From: Ramlibacter aurantiacus
GTDB taxonomy: Bacteria; Pseudomonadota; Gammaproteobacteria; Burkholderiales; Burkholderiaceae_C
DNA: 64,000 bases
Assembly: GCF_016722895.1 (NCBI RefSeq)
Contig: NZ_JAEQNA010000005.1
Span: forward strand, 310,001-374,000
Reading direction: 5' to 3'
In this document: positions 38,657 to 47,395 of the stretch, in pieces
Layout of the letters: every line of letters begins with the position of its first letter
Position numbering within the stretch: the first letter of the stretch is position 1
Position numbers and translations under genes: made by a program
Notes under the pieces: model-generated
Told to the model about the DNA's origin: nothing
Database searches by the model: none
What the model saw: only the letters and a program-made list of their open reading frames with translations

Positions 38657-39061
38657 ATGGCCTTGCCGCATGCCCAGCTCCTGGACGTGATCAACGTGAG
38701 CCCGCTCGGGCCGCAGCTGGTCGACGCGTTCAGCACCAGCCTGATCAAGACCGAGCACATCCAGCTGCTGCACCTGGTGCTGCCAGCCCGCCAGGACCAG
38801 CCCGACCACCACGTCGACCAGGAGTGCGTGATCCATTGCCTGGAGGGCGTGGTGGAGGTGGTGACACCCGGCGGCGTGCGGCAGCTCGACGGGGGCAACC
38901 TGGTGGTGCTGCCAGCCCGACAGCGGCACAGCCTGAGGGCCCGCACCGACTGCGCCGTGCTGGTCACGTTGATGCTGGAAGGCGGTGATGCCGGCCACGG
39001 GGGTGGCGCCGGTGCACGAACGCTTCAGGGCGAGGGCAAGGACACGCCGCGCAGCAATTGA
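38657..39061 (+). CDS. small cupin-domain protein
   Basis: This 134-residue single-domain cupin has the first motif as HHVDQECVIHCLEGVVEV and the second as LPARQRHSLRA, so a metal could be held by the His residues. AAGGAG lies 12 bases upstream of the ATG. It diverges from the Csp-like gene over a 165-base gap in which I see no clear operator. The 3' end overlaps the opposite-strand Mrr-like gene by 37 bases. The ligand is unknown. Confidence 0.78.
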   Translation: MALPHAQLLDVINVSPLGPQLVDAFSTSLIKTEHIQLLHLVLPARQDQPDHHVDQECVIHCLEGVVEVVTPGGVRQLDGGNLVVLPARQRHSLRARTDCAVLVTLMLEGGDAGHGGGAGARTLQGEGKDTPRSN

Positions 39062-39606
39062 GCGAGTTCCGGCGCCTGCAGCACCTGCACCCGGTGCTCC
39101 TGGGCGAAGCGCAGGGCCTGCGGGGTCAGCTCACCCAAGGCGACGTAGGCCGACGCCACCGCGTCCTGCGAGCGGGCCTGCTGTTGCAGGCTTTGCAGCG
39201 CCTCTTCGCCATGCCGAGCCGCCTTCCAGCGACGCGCGCTGACCAGCGTGTCCTGTCCCCGACGCTGCAGGCGCATGTCGGCGGCGCCCTGGACGCGTTC
39301 GACCGCAAAGCCCTGGCGACGGAATCCTTCTTCCAGCACCCGGGCGAAATCCGGCCAGCTCATCGCCGCCAAGCTTAGAGTGACCTGCTCGATCCGCCGC
39401 GGGCTGGGCGCGCGCCACTGCCGCCAGCAGGCGACGATGCCGATGCCCAGGAACGGCAATCCGCCGGCTGCGCCGAACAGCCGAAGCTCGGGTGACAACA
39501 AGGCGTGGGAGACGGCGAAGAAGAGGACGGCGATGCCGATGCTGATCCACCAGGGGGACCGCAGCAGGATGGCAAACAGCGAGTTGGGGGCCATCTTGAA
39601 TCTCAT
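39025..39606 (-). CDS. membrane-anchored Mrr-like (restriction-endonuclease fold) protein, active site altered
   Basis: This is a 193-residue protein with two N-terminal membrane helices (about residues 8-30 and 40-58) followed by a restriction-endonuclease-like domain: WPDFARVLEEGFRRQGFAVERV, then ADMRLQRRGQDTLVSARRWK. In active Mrr-type nucleases the last strand normally carries (Q/E)xK; here it reads S-A-R, so cleavage is doubtful. ATG 39606 and ATG 39594 are both possible. Membrane-anchored members of this fold are common in Burkholderiales genomes and their job is unknown. Confidence 0.75.
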   Translation of the reverse strand: MRFKMAPNSLFAILLRSPWWISIGIAVLFFAVSHALLSPELRLFGAAGGLPFLGIGIVACWRQWRAPSPRRIEQVTLSLAAMSWPDFARVLEEGFRRQGFAVERVQGAADMRLQRRGQDTLVSARRWKAARHGEEALQSLQQQARSQDAVASAYVALGELTPQALRFAQEHRVQVLQAPELAQLLRGVSLPSP

Positions 39607-39644
39607 GCGCGGGATTGTCGCGCAGGCCCCCGGAGGTTCCAGGG

Positions 39645-39905
39645 TCAGAGCAGCACCGGCTCCAGGTGTCGGCTGATGCTGAAGCGCTCGTATTCGGAGG
39701 GGCTGAGCACCACCGGGTCGCCCACCGGATCGCTGCCGTCCAGGCGCGACAGGCGCACGAGGTACCAGTCCTTGATTTCGCCGTTGCGGATCACGGCTTC
39801 GCACAACCACACCTGGCCTTCATGGTCGCACTGCATCAGACCGGCACGGGGTTGCGTGCGCGACCCCTGCGGGTGTGCCTGCTTGCGGGAGCGCGTGAGC
39901 CTCAT
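39645..39905 (-). CDS. small hypothetical protein (86 aa)
   Basis: This is an unrecognised soluble protein. It has a basic N-terminus (MRLTRSRKQ) and a compact core with WLCEAVIRNGEIKDWYLVRLSRLDG and a PSEYERFSISRHLEPVLL tail, which looks like a small beta-rich domain. It is on the same strand as the Mrr-like gene 39 bases downstream and diverges from the sensor kinase. The gap of 134 bases to the kinase shows no clear promoter. Confidence 0.6.
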   Translation of the reverse strand: MRLTRSRKQAHPQGSRTQPRAGLMQCDHEGQVWLCEAVIRNGEIKDWYLVRLSRLDGSDPVGDPVVLSPSEYERFSISRHLEPVLL

Positions 39906-40039
39906 GGATGTCTCCGGTCGATGTGCCTGCTGGTCTCGGCCATGGTAGGCCGGCGCTGTTACAAGCTCATGTAGGACGGCGCCGGCTGTGCTTCGCCAAT
40001 GGTTCAGCTGCAGCCGGAATGCCACAACGCTCGATTAGG

Positions 40040-41866
40040 ATGGCCCACCCGATGGCACCCTCGTCGACTCCCCGCACGCTGCGCTGGCACCTGTTTCGCC
40101 TCACCCTCATCGGGCTGGTGCCGTTGGCCGTGTTCGCGGCACTGGCGCTGCTGCAGGCGGCGCGCGGCCAGCGCGCCGAACTCGCGCGCTCGACCCTCGA
40201 CCTGGCACGGGCAGTGGCCAGTGCGGTGCAGGCCGAGCTGGACGGCACGGTCATGACGCTGGCCAGCCTGTCCCGCTCCAGCGACCTGCAAGCCGGGGAT
40301 ATTTCGGCCTTCTACCAACGCACTCAACGCCTGATGGAGTTGCAGCCCGAATGGACCTCGATGGTCCTCGCGGATTCGCAAGGGCGGGTGCTGTTTCGCA
40401 CCAGCCTGCCGCTGGAGCGCGGGCCCGTGGCACCGGTCGACCGCGACAGCCTGGCTTCCACGCTGGAGAGTGCCCGCCCCACTGTGGGCCAGGCCATGCG
40501 CGGCCCGCGGGGGCACGTCACCGTGGCGGTGCGGTACCCGGTGCTGCGCGACGGCCGGACCGATTTCGTGTTGACGGCCGTGCTGAGGCCGGATCGCCTG
40601 CTGGACATCCTGCGGCGCCAGCAGGTGCCCGAGAACTGGGTGATCGCCATCCTCGACGCGCGGCTGCGGATTTTCGCGAGATCCCAGGCGCAGGAGCAGT
40701 TCGCGTTGCGCGAGGCCACGCCCGAGCTGCAGGCCCTGGCGAGCGCCGGCCGCCGCGATGGCACCGGCATCTCACGAAACCAGGAGGGCGCCCGCGTGGT
40801 CACCGGGTTCAGCCGCACCCCGGAGTTCGACTGGCTGGTCGCGGTGGGCGCGCCGAGCCCGCCGCTGGCCCAGCTGCTGTCGCCGACGGTGGGCTTGTAT
40901 TTCGCCGGTGCGGTGGGCTCGCTGCTGATCTGCGCCCTGCTGGCGCTGCGCGCCGCGCGGAGGATTTCCGCCGACATCCAGCGCGTTTCCGACTCGGCGG
41001 CCCGCCTGGGTGAAGGCCGGCCGGCCGGGCCGCTCGAGCCGGCAGGCAGCCGCATCGTGGAAATCGAGCAGCTGGCCCGTGCACTCGATGACGCCAGCCA
41101 GCGGCTGCATGCGGCGCAGGCGGCGCAGGCCACCGCCCTGCAGCAGGCCCAGGAGGCCGGCCGCGCGAAGGACGAGTTCCTGGCCATCCTGGGTCACGAG
41201 CTGCGCAACCCGCTGGCACCGATGGTCTCGGCGATGTACCTGCTCGATGCCCGCTCGACCCGTGAGACCGAGCGCGAGCGCGGCATCCTGCGGCGGCAGA
41301 TGGATCATTTGCGCAGCCTGGTGGACGACCTGCTGGACGTGGCCCGCCTCACGCGCGGCAAGGTCACCATCGAGCACCAGCCGGTGGAGCTGGTGCGCGA
41401 GCTGTCGGCGGTCCTGGAGGACGTGCGCCAGGCCAGCGACAGCGACACCGACACCGACGCGATCCGCTTCGAGCCCGAGGAGGCTCAGGCCTGGGTACGC
41501 GGTGATTCGCGTCGGCTGGCACAGGTGTTCACCAACCTGCTGACCAATGCGCTGCGGCACGGCCAGGGGCAACCCGTCACGGTGAGCCTGCGAATGGCCG
41601 GATCGCAGGTCCATGTGCGGGTGCAGGATTCGGGAGAGGGCATGGAGGCGCAGACGCTGGCCCACGTGTTCGAGCCCTTCTACCAATCGCACCTCGCACC
41701 GGGCCGGCAGCGGGTGGGCCTAGGGCTCGGACTGGCGATCGTGCGATCGCTGGTCGAGGCCCACGGAGGCACCGTGAGCGCCCACAGCGCCGGGCCGGGT
41801 CAGGGCGCCCGCTTCGACGTGCTGCTGCCGGCAGCGGAGCCGCCCGCCCCTAGTTCCACCAGCTGA
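40040..41866 (+). CDS. sensor histidine kinase, orphan
   Basis: This 608-residue inner-membrane kinase has helices at about residues 17-37 and 285-307 bounding a periplasmic sensor of about 250 residues (double-Cache-like). A HAMP-like linker, a short coiled coil (QAAQATALQQAQEAGRAKDEF) and the phosphoacceptor His in LGHELRNPLAP near residue 386 follow, then N, G1 and G2 boxes (NLLTNALRHG, VQDSGEGM, GLGLGLAIVRSL). No receiver domain or response regulator gene is adjacent, so the partner is elsewhere. ATG 40040 is used; ATG 40052 is possible. The 3' end overlaps the opposite-strand DUF1232 gene by 17 bases. Confidence 0.9.
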   Translation: MAHPMAPSSTPRTLRWHLFRLTLIGLVPLAVFAALALLQAARGQRAELARSTLDLARAVASAVQAELDGTVMTLASLSRSSDLQAGDISAFYQRTQRLMELQPEWTSMVLADSQGRVLFRTSLPLERGPVAPVDRDSLASTLESARPTVGQAMRGPRGHVTVAVRYPVLRDGRTDFVLTAVLRPDRLLDILRRQQVPENWVIAILDARLRIFARSQAQEQFALREATPELQALASAGRRDGTGISRNQEGARVVTGFSRTPEFDWLVAVGAPSPPLAQLLSPTVGLYFAGAVGSLLICALLALRAARRISADIQRVSDSAARLGEGRPAGPLEPAGSRIVEIEQLARALDDASQRLHAAQAAQATALQQAQEAGRAKDEFLAILGHELRNPLAPMVSAMYLLDARSTRETERERGILRRQMDHLRSLVDDLLDVARLTRGKVTIEHQPVELVRELSAVLEDVRQASDSDTDTDAIRFEPEEAQAWVRGDSRRLAQVFTNLLTNALRHGQGQPVTVSLRMAGSQVHVRVQDSGEGMEAQTLAHVFEPFYQSHLAPGRQRVGLGLGLAIVRSLVEAHGGTVSAHSAGPGQGARFDVLLPAAEPPAPSSTS

Positions 41867-42275
41867 GCCGCCCGGGTTCGAGCCAGAACCACAGCGCCAG
41901 GCCGATCGCGATCCAGACCGCGACGACCAGCACGGCGCCCTGCCAGACCGAGGGCTTGCGGCCATTGAGCGCCAGCCACTCGTCGGCGCGCGAACGGCAC
42001 TGCCCCAGCACCAGCGGCGGGACCAGGCGCACGGTGAGCCAGATCAGCAGCGGCAGCAGCAGCACGTCGTCGACGTAGCCGAGAACGGGAATGAAGTCGG
42101 GCACCAGGTCGATGGGGCTGAGGGCATAGGCGACGACGAGGAAAGCCAGGCCCTTGGCGATCCACGGCGTCTGCGGATGCCGCATCGCAAACCACAGGGC
42201 CACGCCATCGCGCTTGACCCGGTCGGCCCAGGCCCGCAGGCGCCGCGACCGATCAGACCAGGCCATGGCGTCCAC
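41850..42275 (-). CDS. YkvA-like DUF1232 membrane protein
   Basis: This 141-residue protein has the DUF1232 core ALSPIDLVPDFIPVLGYVDD (about residues 51-70) between hydrophobic segments and a C-terminal membrane helix (GAVLVVAVWIAIGLALWFWL). Function is unknown for the family. It is followed on the minus strand by the kinase's overlapping 3' end and preceded by ychJ 30 bases away, so it may be the last gene of the trkA-trkH-ychJ run. Confidence 0.88.
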   Translation of the reverse strand: MDAMAWSDRSRRLRAWADRVKRDGVALWFAMRHPQTPWIAKGLAFLVVAYALSPIDLVPDFIPVLGYVDDVLLLPLLIWLTVRLVPPLVLGQCRSRADEWLALNGRKPSVWQGAVLVVAVWIAIGLALWFWLEPGRLSWWN

Positions 42276-42305
42276 CCGGCAGCGCCCGCCCAGGCTCTTG
42301 CCCGC

Positions 42306-42716
42306 TCACGACAGGTCTCCATCCACGTAGGTCCACCGGCCGTCTTCGCGAACGAAGCGGCTGCGCTCGTGAAGGCGAACCGCGGCGCCGGAGCGCGGAC
42401 GCGAGCGGGCCACGAACTCGACTTCGGCCCGGTCGGCGCCCAAGCTTCGGTGGCGCCGCACCTCCAGCCCCAGCCACCGCAGCCCCGGCTCCAGCTGCAA
42501 TTGCGCCGGCCTGGTGCTCGGGTGCCAGGTGGCCAGCAGGTACTCGGGCTGCTGGCGGACGAAGGCGCTGTATCGAGAGCGCATCAGCGCTTCGGCGTCG
42601 GGAGCGGGTGCATCGCCCCGGAGGTAGGGACCGCAACAGCGGCCGAAGGGCAGCGGACGTGCGCGGGCGTCGCTGCGTCCGCAGGGGCATGGGTCGTTGG
42701 AGTCGTCGGATGGCAC
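42306..42716 (-). CDS. ychJ: YchJ-family SEC-C motif protein
   Basis: This 136-residue UPF0225/YchJ protein begins with a SEC-C-like zinc motif (CPCG, then CCGPYLRG) and the conserved MRSRYSAFV and [11 protein letters not shown], ending in [16 protein letters not shown]. The NTF2-like C-terminal domain is apparent; function is unknown. It starts 3 bases after the trkH stop, so it is co-transcribed with the potassium uptake genes. Confidence 0.9.
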   Translation of the reverse strand: MPSDDSNDPCPCGRSDARARPLPFGRCCGPYLRGDAPAPDAEALMRSRYSAFVRQQPEYLLATWHPSTRPAQLQLEPGLRWLGLEVRRHRSLGADRAEVEFVARSRPRSGAAVRLHERSRFVREDGRWTYVDGDLS

Positions 42717-42719
42717 GCC

Positions 42720-44180
42720 TCATTTTCGCCAGAACGCGCTGGTGAAAAGCACCAACACCGACAGCAGCTCGAGCCGGCCCAGCAGCATGGAGAAGCTCAA
42801 CACCCAGAGCTGGAAATCGGTGAGGGCCGCGAAGTTGCCGGCCGGACCCACCAGGCCGAGCCCCGGGCCGATGTTGTTCACGCAGACGATCACCGCCGAG
42901 AAGCTGGTGACCAGGTCCAGGCCGGACAGCAGCAGCAGCATGGTCATGCCCACGATGCTGGCGCCGTAGATCAGCATGTAGGCGAGGACGTTGGCGATGA
43001 TCACCGGCGCCACGGTGGCATGGCCGAGGGTGACGGGGTTGACCACGCGCGCGTGGATGATGCGCACCAGCTCGCGCCGGGCCTGCTTGACCAGCAGGAT
43101 CATGCGGATCATCTTGATGCCACCGCCCGTGGATCCCGCGCACGAGGCGAAGCACCCCAGGAAGATCAGCCAGACCGGTGCGAAGACCGGCCACAGCGAG
43201 TAGTCGGTGGACGCGTAGCCGGTGGTGGTGGCCAGCGAGACGACCTGGAACGCGGCCATTCGCAGCGACTGCCAGAGGTCGGGGTACACGCCGCGGTCGA
43301 TCAGCAGCAGCGTGAGCACCAGGATCGACAGGCCCAGCACCGCCCCATAGGCCTGCACTTCCACATCGCGGGTCAGCGTGTTCAGCGATCGGTTGCGCCA
43401 GACGATGAAGTACCGGGCGAAGCTGATGCCGGACAAGGCCATGAAGACGATGGCGACGAACTCGATCGCCGGCGAGTTCCAGTAGCCGAAGCTCGCGTCG
43501 TGCGAGGAAAACCCGCCCAGGCCCATGGTGCTGCACATGTGCATGAAGGCATCGGGCCAGCTCATGCCCGCCCAGCGGTAGGCCAGCAGGCACAGCCCCG
43601 ACAGCACGAAGTACACCGTCCACAAGCCGCGGGCGGTCTCGGCGATGCGCGGCGTGAGCTTGGCTTCCTTCAGGGGCCCCGGCGCCTCGGCCCGGTACAG
43701 CTGCATGCCGCCCAAGCCCAGCAGCGGCAGCACGGCCACCACCAGCAGGATGATGCCCAGCCCGCCGATGTACTGGAGAAAGCAGCGCCAGATGTTCACC
43801 GAGACCGGCAGGTTGTCCAGGCCGACGAAGGCGGTGGCGCCGGTGGCGGTGAGCGCGCTCATCGCCTCGAAATAGGCCTTGGCGGGGTTGATGCCGGGCA
43901 CCAGGAGCAGCAGCGGCACCGCCGCGCAAGCCGGCAGCAGCACCCAGACCAGCGTGACCAGCAGGAAACCATCCTTGGGCTGCAGTTCGCGCCGGTGCCG
44001 CCGCAGCAACCAGGCAACCAGGCTTCCGGCGGCGAGCGTGCCCAGGAAGCCGCCGATCCACACGGCGCCGCCGCCCGCTTCGTCCAAGGCGACGGCCCAG
44101 AGCAGCGGAACCAGGAAGGCGAGCGAGAACCCCATCAGCACGCGCGAGACCAGCACCAGCACCGAGCCGAGCATGTTCAT
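42720..44180 (-). CDS. trkH: Trk-type potassium uptake channel subunit
   Basis: This 486-residue polytopic membrane protein has the four pore-loop repeats of TrkH/KtrB; clear examples are ALTATGATAFVG, TTTGYASTDYSLWP and AGSTGGGIKMIR. It forms the K+ pathway driven by the membrane potential and gated by TrkA, whose gene ends 10 bases upstream. It is part of the long leftward run beginning at liuR. Confidence 0.95.
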   Translation of the reverse strand: MNMLGSVLVLVSRVLMGFSLAFLVPLLWAVALDEAGGGAVWIGGFLGTLAAGSLVAWLLRRHRRELQPKDGFLLVTLVWVLLPACAAVPLLLLVPGINPAKAYFEAMSALTATGATAFVGLDNLPVSVNIWRCFLQYIGGLGIILLVVAVLPLLGLGGMQLYRAEAPGPLKEAKLTPRIAETARGLWTVYFVLSGLCLLAYRWAGMSWPDAFMHMCSTMGLGGFSSHDASFGYWNSPAIEFVAIVFMALSGISFARYFIVWRNRSLNTLTRDVEVQAYGAVLGLSILVLTLLLIDRGVYPDLWQSLRMAAFQVVSLATTTGYASTDYSLWPVFAPVWLIFLGCFASCAGSTGGGIKMIRMILLVKQARRELVRIIHARVVNPVTLGHATVAPVIIANVLAYMLIYGASIVGMTMLLLLSGLDLVTSFSAVIVCVNNIGPGLGLVGPAGNFAALTDFQLWVLSFSMLLGRLELLSVLVLFTSAFWRK

Positions 44181-44190
44181 GCGAGGGGTC

Positions 44191-45588
44191 TCAGAGGAAG
44201 GTGGCGCTGACCTGGAACATTCGCTCCACGTCGCGAACCTGTCGTTTGCTGGGGATGAAGATGATGAGGTGGTCGTCGGTCTCGACCACCAGGTCGTGTG
44301 CGGGCATCAGCACCTGCTGCCGGTGCGGCTCCTCTCCGCGCACGATGGCGCCGACGCGCACGCCACGCGGCAGCGCCGCTTCGACCTGGTCGATGGTGCG
44401 CCCGACCAGGCGCGAGGTCTTGGCGTCCCCGCGGGCGATGCCCTCCAGGGCTTCGGCGGCACCGCGCCGCAGGCTGTGGACCGCGACGACGTCGCCCCGC
44501 CGCACATGCGCCAGCAGCTCGCCGATCACGGTTTGCGCCGGCGACACGGCGATGTCGATGGTGCCACCCTGGATCAGGTCGGCGTAGGCGCGCCGGTTGA
44601 TCAGGGAGACGACCCGCCGGGCGCCCATGCGCTTGGCCAGCATGGCCGACAGGATGTTGTCCTCGTCGTCGCTGGTGAGGGCCAGGAAGAGGTCCATGTC
44701 AGCGACGTTCTCATCGGCCTGGAGCTCCTCGTCGGTGCCATCGCCGTGCAGGACAAGCGTGTCGGAAGACAGCTGGGTCGCCAGCAGTTCGCAACGCGCG
44801 GCGCTGCGTTCGATCAGCTTCACCTCGCACTGCCCCGCCAGCCGGCGCGCCAGCCGCGAGCCGACGTTGCCGCCACCGGCCATCATCACGCGGCGCACCG
44901 GCTTGTCGCCGCCGCGCACCACCTTCAGCACGTTGCGCAGCTTGTCGCGATCGGCCAGCAGGAAGATTTCGTCACCCGGCATGATCCGGGACTGCGCGGT
45001 GCAAGCCACCTCGGCATCCTGCCGGTAGATGGCCACCACCCGCATGGGCGCGTCGGGGAAGCGCGCGCGGAATTGCGCAATGCTGCAGTCCACCAGCGGA
45101 GAGTTCGGCTGCGCCCGCACCGCCACCAGGTGGGCCGAGCCCTTGCCGAACTCGAGGACCTGCAGGGCCTCGGGGTAATCGATCAGTTTCTGGATGTAGC
45201 GCACGATCGACTCTTCGGGGCAGATGACGTGCTGCACCGCGAACCCGGCCGGACCCAGCAGGGCATCGCCCTCGGCAAACTCGGATGAGCGCAGCCGCGC
45301 CACCGTGGTGGGCACGCTGAAGACGTCGTGGGCGATCTTGCAAGCCACCAGGTTGGTCTCGTCGCGCGTGGCACAGGCCACCAGCATGTCGGCATCGCGC
45401 ATGCCGGCGCGCTCCATGACCTGCGGATGGATGCCGTCACCGGCGACGCCACGCAGGTCGAAGCGCTCTTCCAGCCAGCGCAGGCGCTGCGGGTCGGGGT
45501 CGATCACCGTGATGTCGTTGCGCTCCGACACCAAGCTCTCGGCCACGCTTTCTCCGACACGGCCGGCGCCAAGGACGACGATTCTCAT
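44191..45588 (-). CDS. trkA: Trk potassium uptake regulatory subunit
   Basis: This 465-residue protein has two tandem RCK units: the first Rossmann fold starts MRIVVLGAGRVGESVAESL and the second VRRVMMAGGGNVGSRLARRL, each followed by a TrkA-C domain. It binds nucleotides and controls TrkH. Length and layout match the E. coli protein. ATG 45588 overlaps the acyl-CoA dehydrogenase stop by 4 bases, tying potassium uptake to the upstream catabolic genes. Confidence 0.95.
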   Translation of the reverse strand: MRIVVLGAGRVGESVAESLVSERNDITVIDPDPQRLRWLEERFDLRGVAGDGIHPQVMERAGMRDADMLVACATRDETNLVACKIAHDVFSVPTTVARLRSSEFAEGDALLGPAGFAVQHVICPEESIVRYIQKLIDYPEALQVLEFGKGSAHLVAVRAQPNSPLVDCSIAQFRARFPDAPMRVVAIYRQDAEVACTAQSRIMPGDEIFLLADRDKLRNVLKVVRGGDKPVRRVMMAGGGNVGSRLARRLAGQCEVKLIERSAARCELLATQLSSDTLVLHGDGTDEELQADENVADMDLFLALTSDDEDNILSAMLAKRMGARRVVSLINRRAYADLIQGGTIDIAVSPAQTVIGELLAHVRRGDVVAVHSLRRGAAEALEGIARGDAKTSRLVGRTIDQVEAALPRGVRVGAIVRGEEPHRQQVLMPAHDLVVETDDHLIIFIPSKRQVRDVERMFQVSATFL

Positions 45589-46724
45589 AAGCCGCGCTGG
45601 ATGATGATTTTCTGGATGTCGGAGGTGCCTTCGTAGATCTGGCACACGCGCGCGTCACGCCAGATCCGCTCGACGGGGAAGTCGCTCACGTAACCGTAGC
45701 CGCCCAGCGTCTGCATGGCGGCGCTGCACACGCGCTCGGCCATCTCGCTGGCGAAGAGCTTGGCCATCGCCGCCTCTTGCAGGCACGGGCGCCCGGCATC
45801 ACGCAGCGCAGCCGCATGCCAGATCAGCTGGCGCGCGGCCTCGAGCTGCGTGGCGCATTCGGCCAGGCGAAAGCCCACGCCCTGGTGCCCGATGAGCGCC
45901 GAGCCGAAGCTCTCGCGCTCCTTGGCGTACCGCACCGCGACCTCGAAGGCGCTGCGCGCCATGCCCAGGCTCTGGGCCGCGATGCCGATGCGGCCGCCTT
46001 CGAGGGCGCCGAGTGCGATCCGATAGCCGTCGCCTTCGGCGCCGATGAGGTGATCGGCCGGAACCCGGCAGTTCTCGAAGCGAACTTGCGCGGTGTCACT
46101 GGAATGCTGGCCCACCTTGTCTTCGAGACGGGCCACCCCATAGCCGGTTGTCTGCGTGGGCACCACGAAGGCGCTCAGCCCCTTCTTGCCCGCTCCCTTG
46201 TCGGTGACGGCGATGACGATGGCGAGCTGCGCATTGCGGCCGGAGGTGATGAACTGCTTGACGCCGTCGATCACCCAGCCGTCGCCCTGCCGGACCGCGG
46301 TGGTGCGCAGGGCCGAGGCGTCACTGCCGGCATGGGGCTCGGTGAGGCAGAACGCGCCGAGCAGTTCGCCCTGGGCCAGGGGCACCAGCCAGCGGCGCTG
46401 CTGCGCCGGCGTGCCCTCGCGCAGGAGAATGGCGCAGACCGGGCAGTTGGTGACGCTGATCGCGGTGCTGGTGCCGCCATCGCCGGCGGCGATCTCCTCG
46501 AGCACGAGAGCCAGGCTGACGTAGTCGAGGCCGGCGCCACCCAGGTCCTGCGGCACCACGACCCCATAGGCGCCCAGCGCCGCCAGGCCCCGGTGCGCCT
46601 GCCGGGGAAAGGTGTGCTCGCGGTCCCACCGCGCCGCATGCGGCCACAGCTGCTCCTGGGCGAAGGCGCGCACGGCGTCGCGAATCATTTCCTGCTCGGC
46701 GGTAAGAAGCATCGGTTGGGTCAC
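45585..46724 (-). CDS. acyl-CoA dehydrogenase
   Basis: This 379-residue FAD-dependent acyl-CoA dehydrogenase has the FAD/substrate signatures AFCLTEPHAGSDASAL and QFITSGRNAQ, the quinone-reductase-interacting middle domain, and the C-terminal active-site region TLGGYGYVSDFPVERIWRDARVCQIYEGTSDIQ with the catalytic Glu in YEGTS. It resembles short/branched-chain enzymes. It begins at GTG 46724, which overlaps the SDR stop (GTGA); ATG 46712 is an alternative. It introduces the double bond in an acyl-CoA, and the thiolase two genes upstream would complete the cycle. Confidence 0.92.
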   Translation of the reverse strand: MTQPMLLTAEQEMIRDAVRAFAQEQLWPHAARWDREHTFPRQAHRGLAALGAYGVVVPQDLGGAGLDYVSLALVLEEIAAGDGGTSTAISVTNCPVCAILLREGTPAQQRRWLVPLAQGELLGAFCLTEPHAGSDASALRTTAVRQGDGWVIDGVKQFITSGRNAQLAIVIAVTDKGAGKKGLSAFVVPTQTTGYGVARLEDKVGQHSSDTAQVRFENCRVPADHLIGAEGDGYRIALGALEGGRIGIAAQSLGMARSAFEVAVRYAKERESFGSALIGHQGVGFRLAECATQLEAARQLIWHAAALRDAGRPCLQEAAMAKLFASEMAERVCSAAMQTLGGYGYVSDFPVERIWRDARVCQIYEGTSDIQKIIIQRGL

Positions 46725-47389
46725 CAGCCCTCGTAGGGCCGGCCATCGTAGTGGATGAAGCGCCCGCGTTGGGAAGGCGTGAGCGCGGCAAGGGTGGCGC
46801 GCATGGCCCGCACGCTGTCCGCCGCCGGCAGCGGCGCCGACGGTCCGCCCATGTCGGTCTGGACCCAGCCCGGGTCGATGGCCACCATCAGGGCCCGCGG
46901 GTAGTCGTTCTGCGCGGCGGCCACGGCCATGTTCAAAGCGGCCTTGCTCACGCGATAGGTCCAGCCGAAGCTGGAAGACACACCGGCGATACGCGCCATG
47001 CCGCTCGTGAGGAATCCGAAGCGGCCTTCCGCGGCCTCGACCATCGGAGCCACTTGTGGAATGGCCTGCATGGCGCCCAGCACGTTCGCGTGCAGCACGC
47101 GGTCGAACGCCTGGCGCGAGGGCGGCTCGGTGGCGCTGCCGGTGCTGTAGACGCCGGCGACGTAGAGCGCGACGTCGAGCTTTTCACCGTCGAGTTCCCA
47201 GCCGAGTGAACTCATGCGGGCCGGGTCGGTGACATCGAGGCGCAGGGCGCGCGCCCCCAAGGCCGACAGGCGCGCCAGCCCCTCATCGCTGCGGGCGGTG
47301 GCGATGACACGGTCGCCGGCTTCGGCGTATTGGCGGGCGAACTCCAGTCCAATGCCGCGAGAGGCGCCGATCACGAGGACGGTGGCCAT
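46721..47389 (-). CDS. short-chain dehydrogenase/reductase
   Basis: This 222-residue SDR has the cofactor motif IGASRGIG (residues 7-14), AGVYSTG in place of the usual NAG, and catalytic YRVSK. The sequence is of the C-factor/sniffer type rather than FabG. It starts 6 bases after the thiolase stop and overlaps the acyl-CoA dehydrogenase start, so it is in the same message; its substrate is unknown. Confidence 0.87.
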   Translation of the reverse strand: MATVLVIGASRGIGLEFARQYAEAGDRVIATARSDEGLARLSALGARALRLDVTDPARMSSLGWELDGEKLDVALYVAGVYSTGSATEPPSRQAFDRVLHANVLGAMQAIPQVAPMVEAAEGRFGFLTSGMARIAGVSSSFGWTYRVSKAALNMAVAAAQNDYPRALMVAIDPGWVQTDMGGPSAPLPAADSVRAMRATLAALTPSQRGRFIHYDGRPYEGW

Positions 47390-47395
47390 GGGCGC

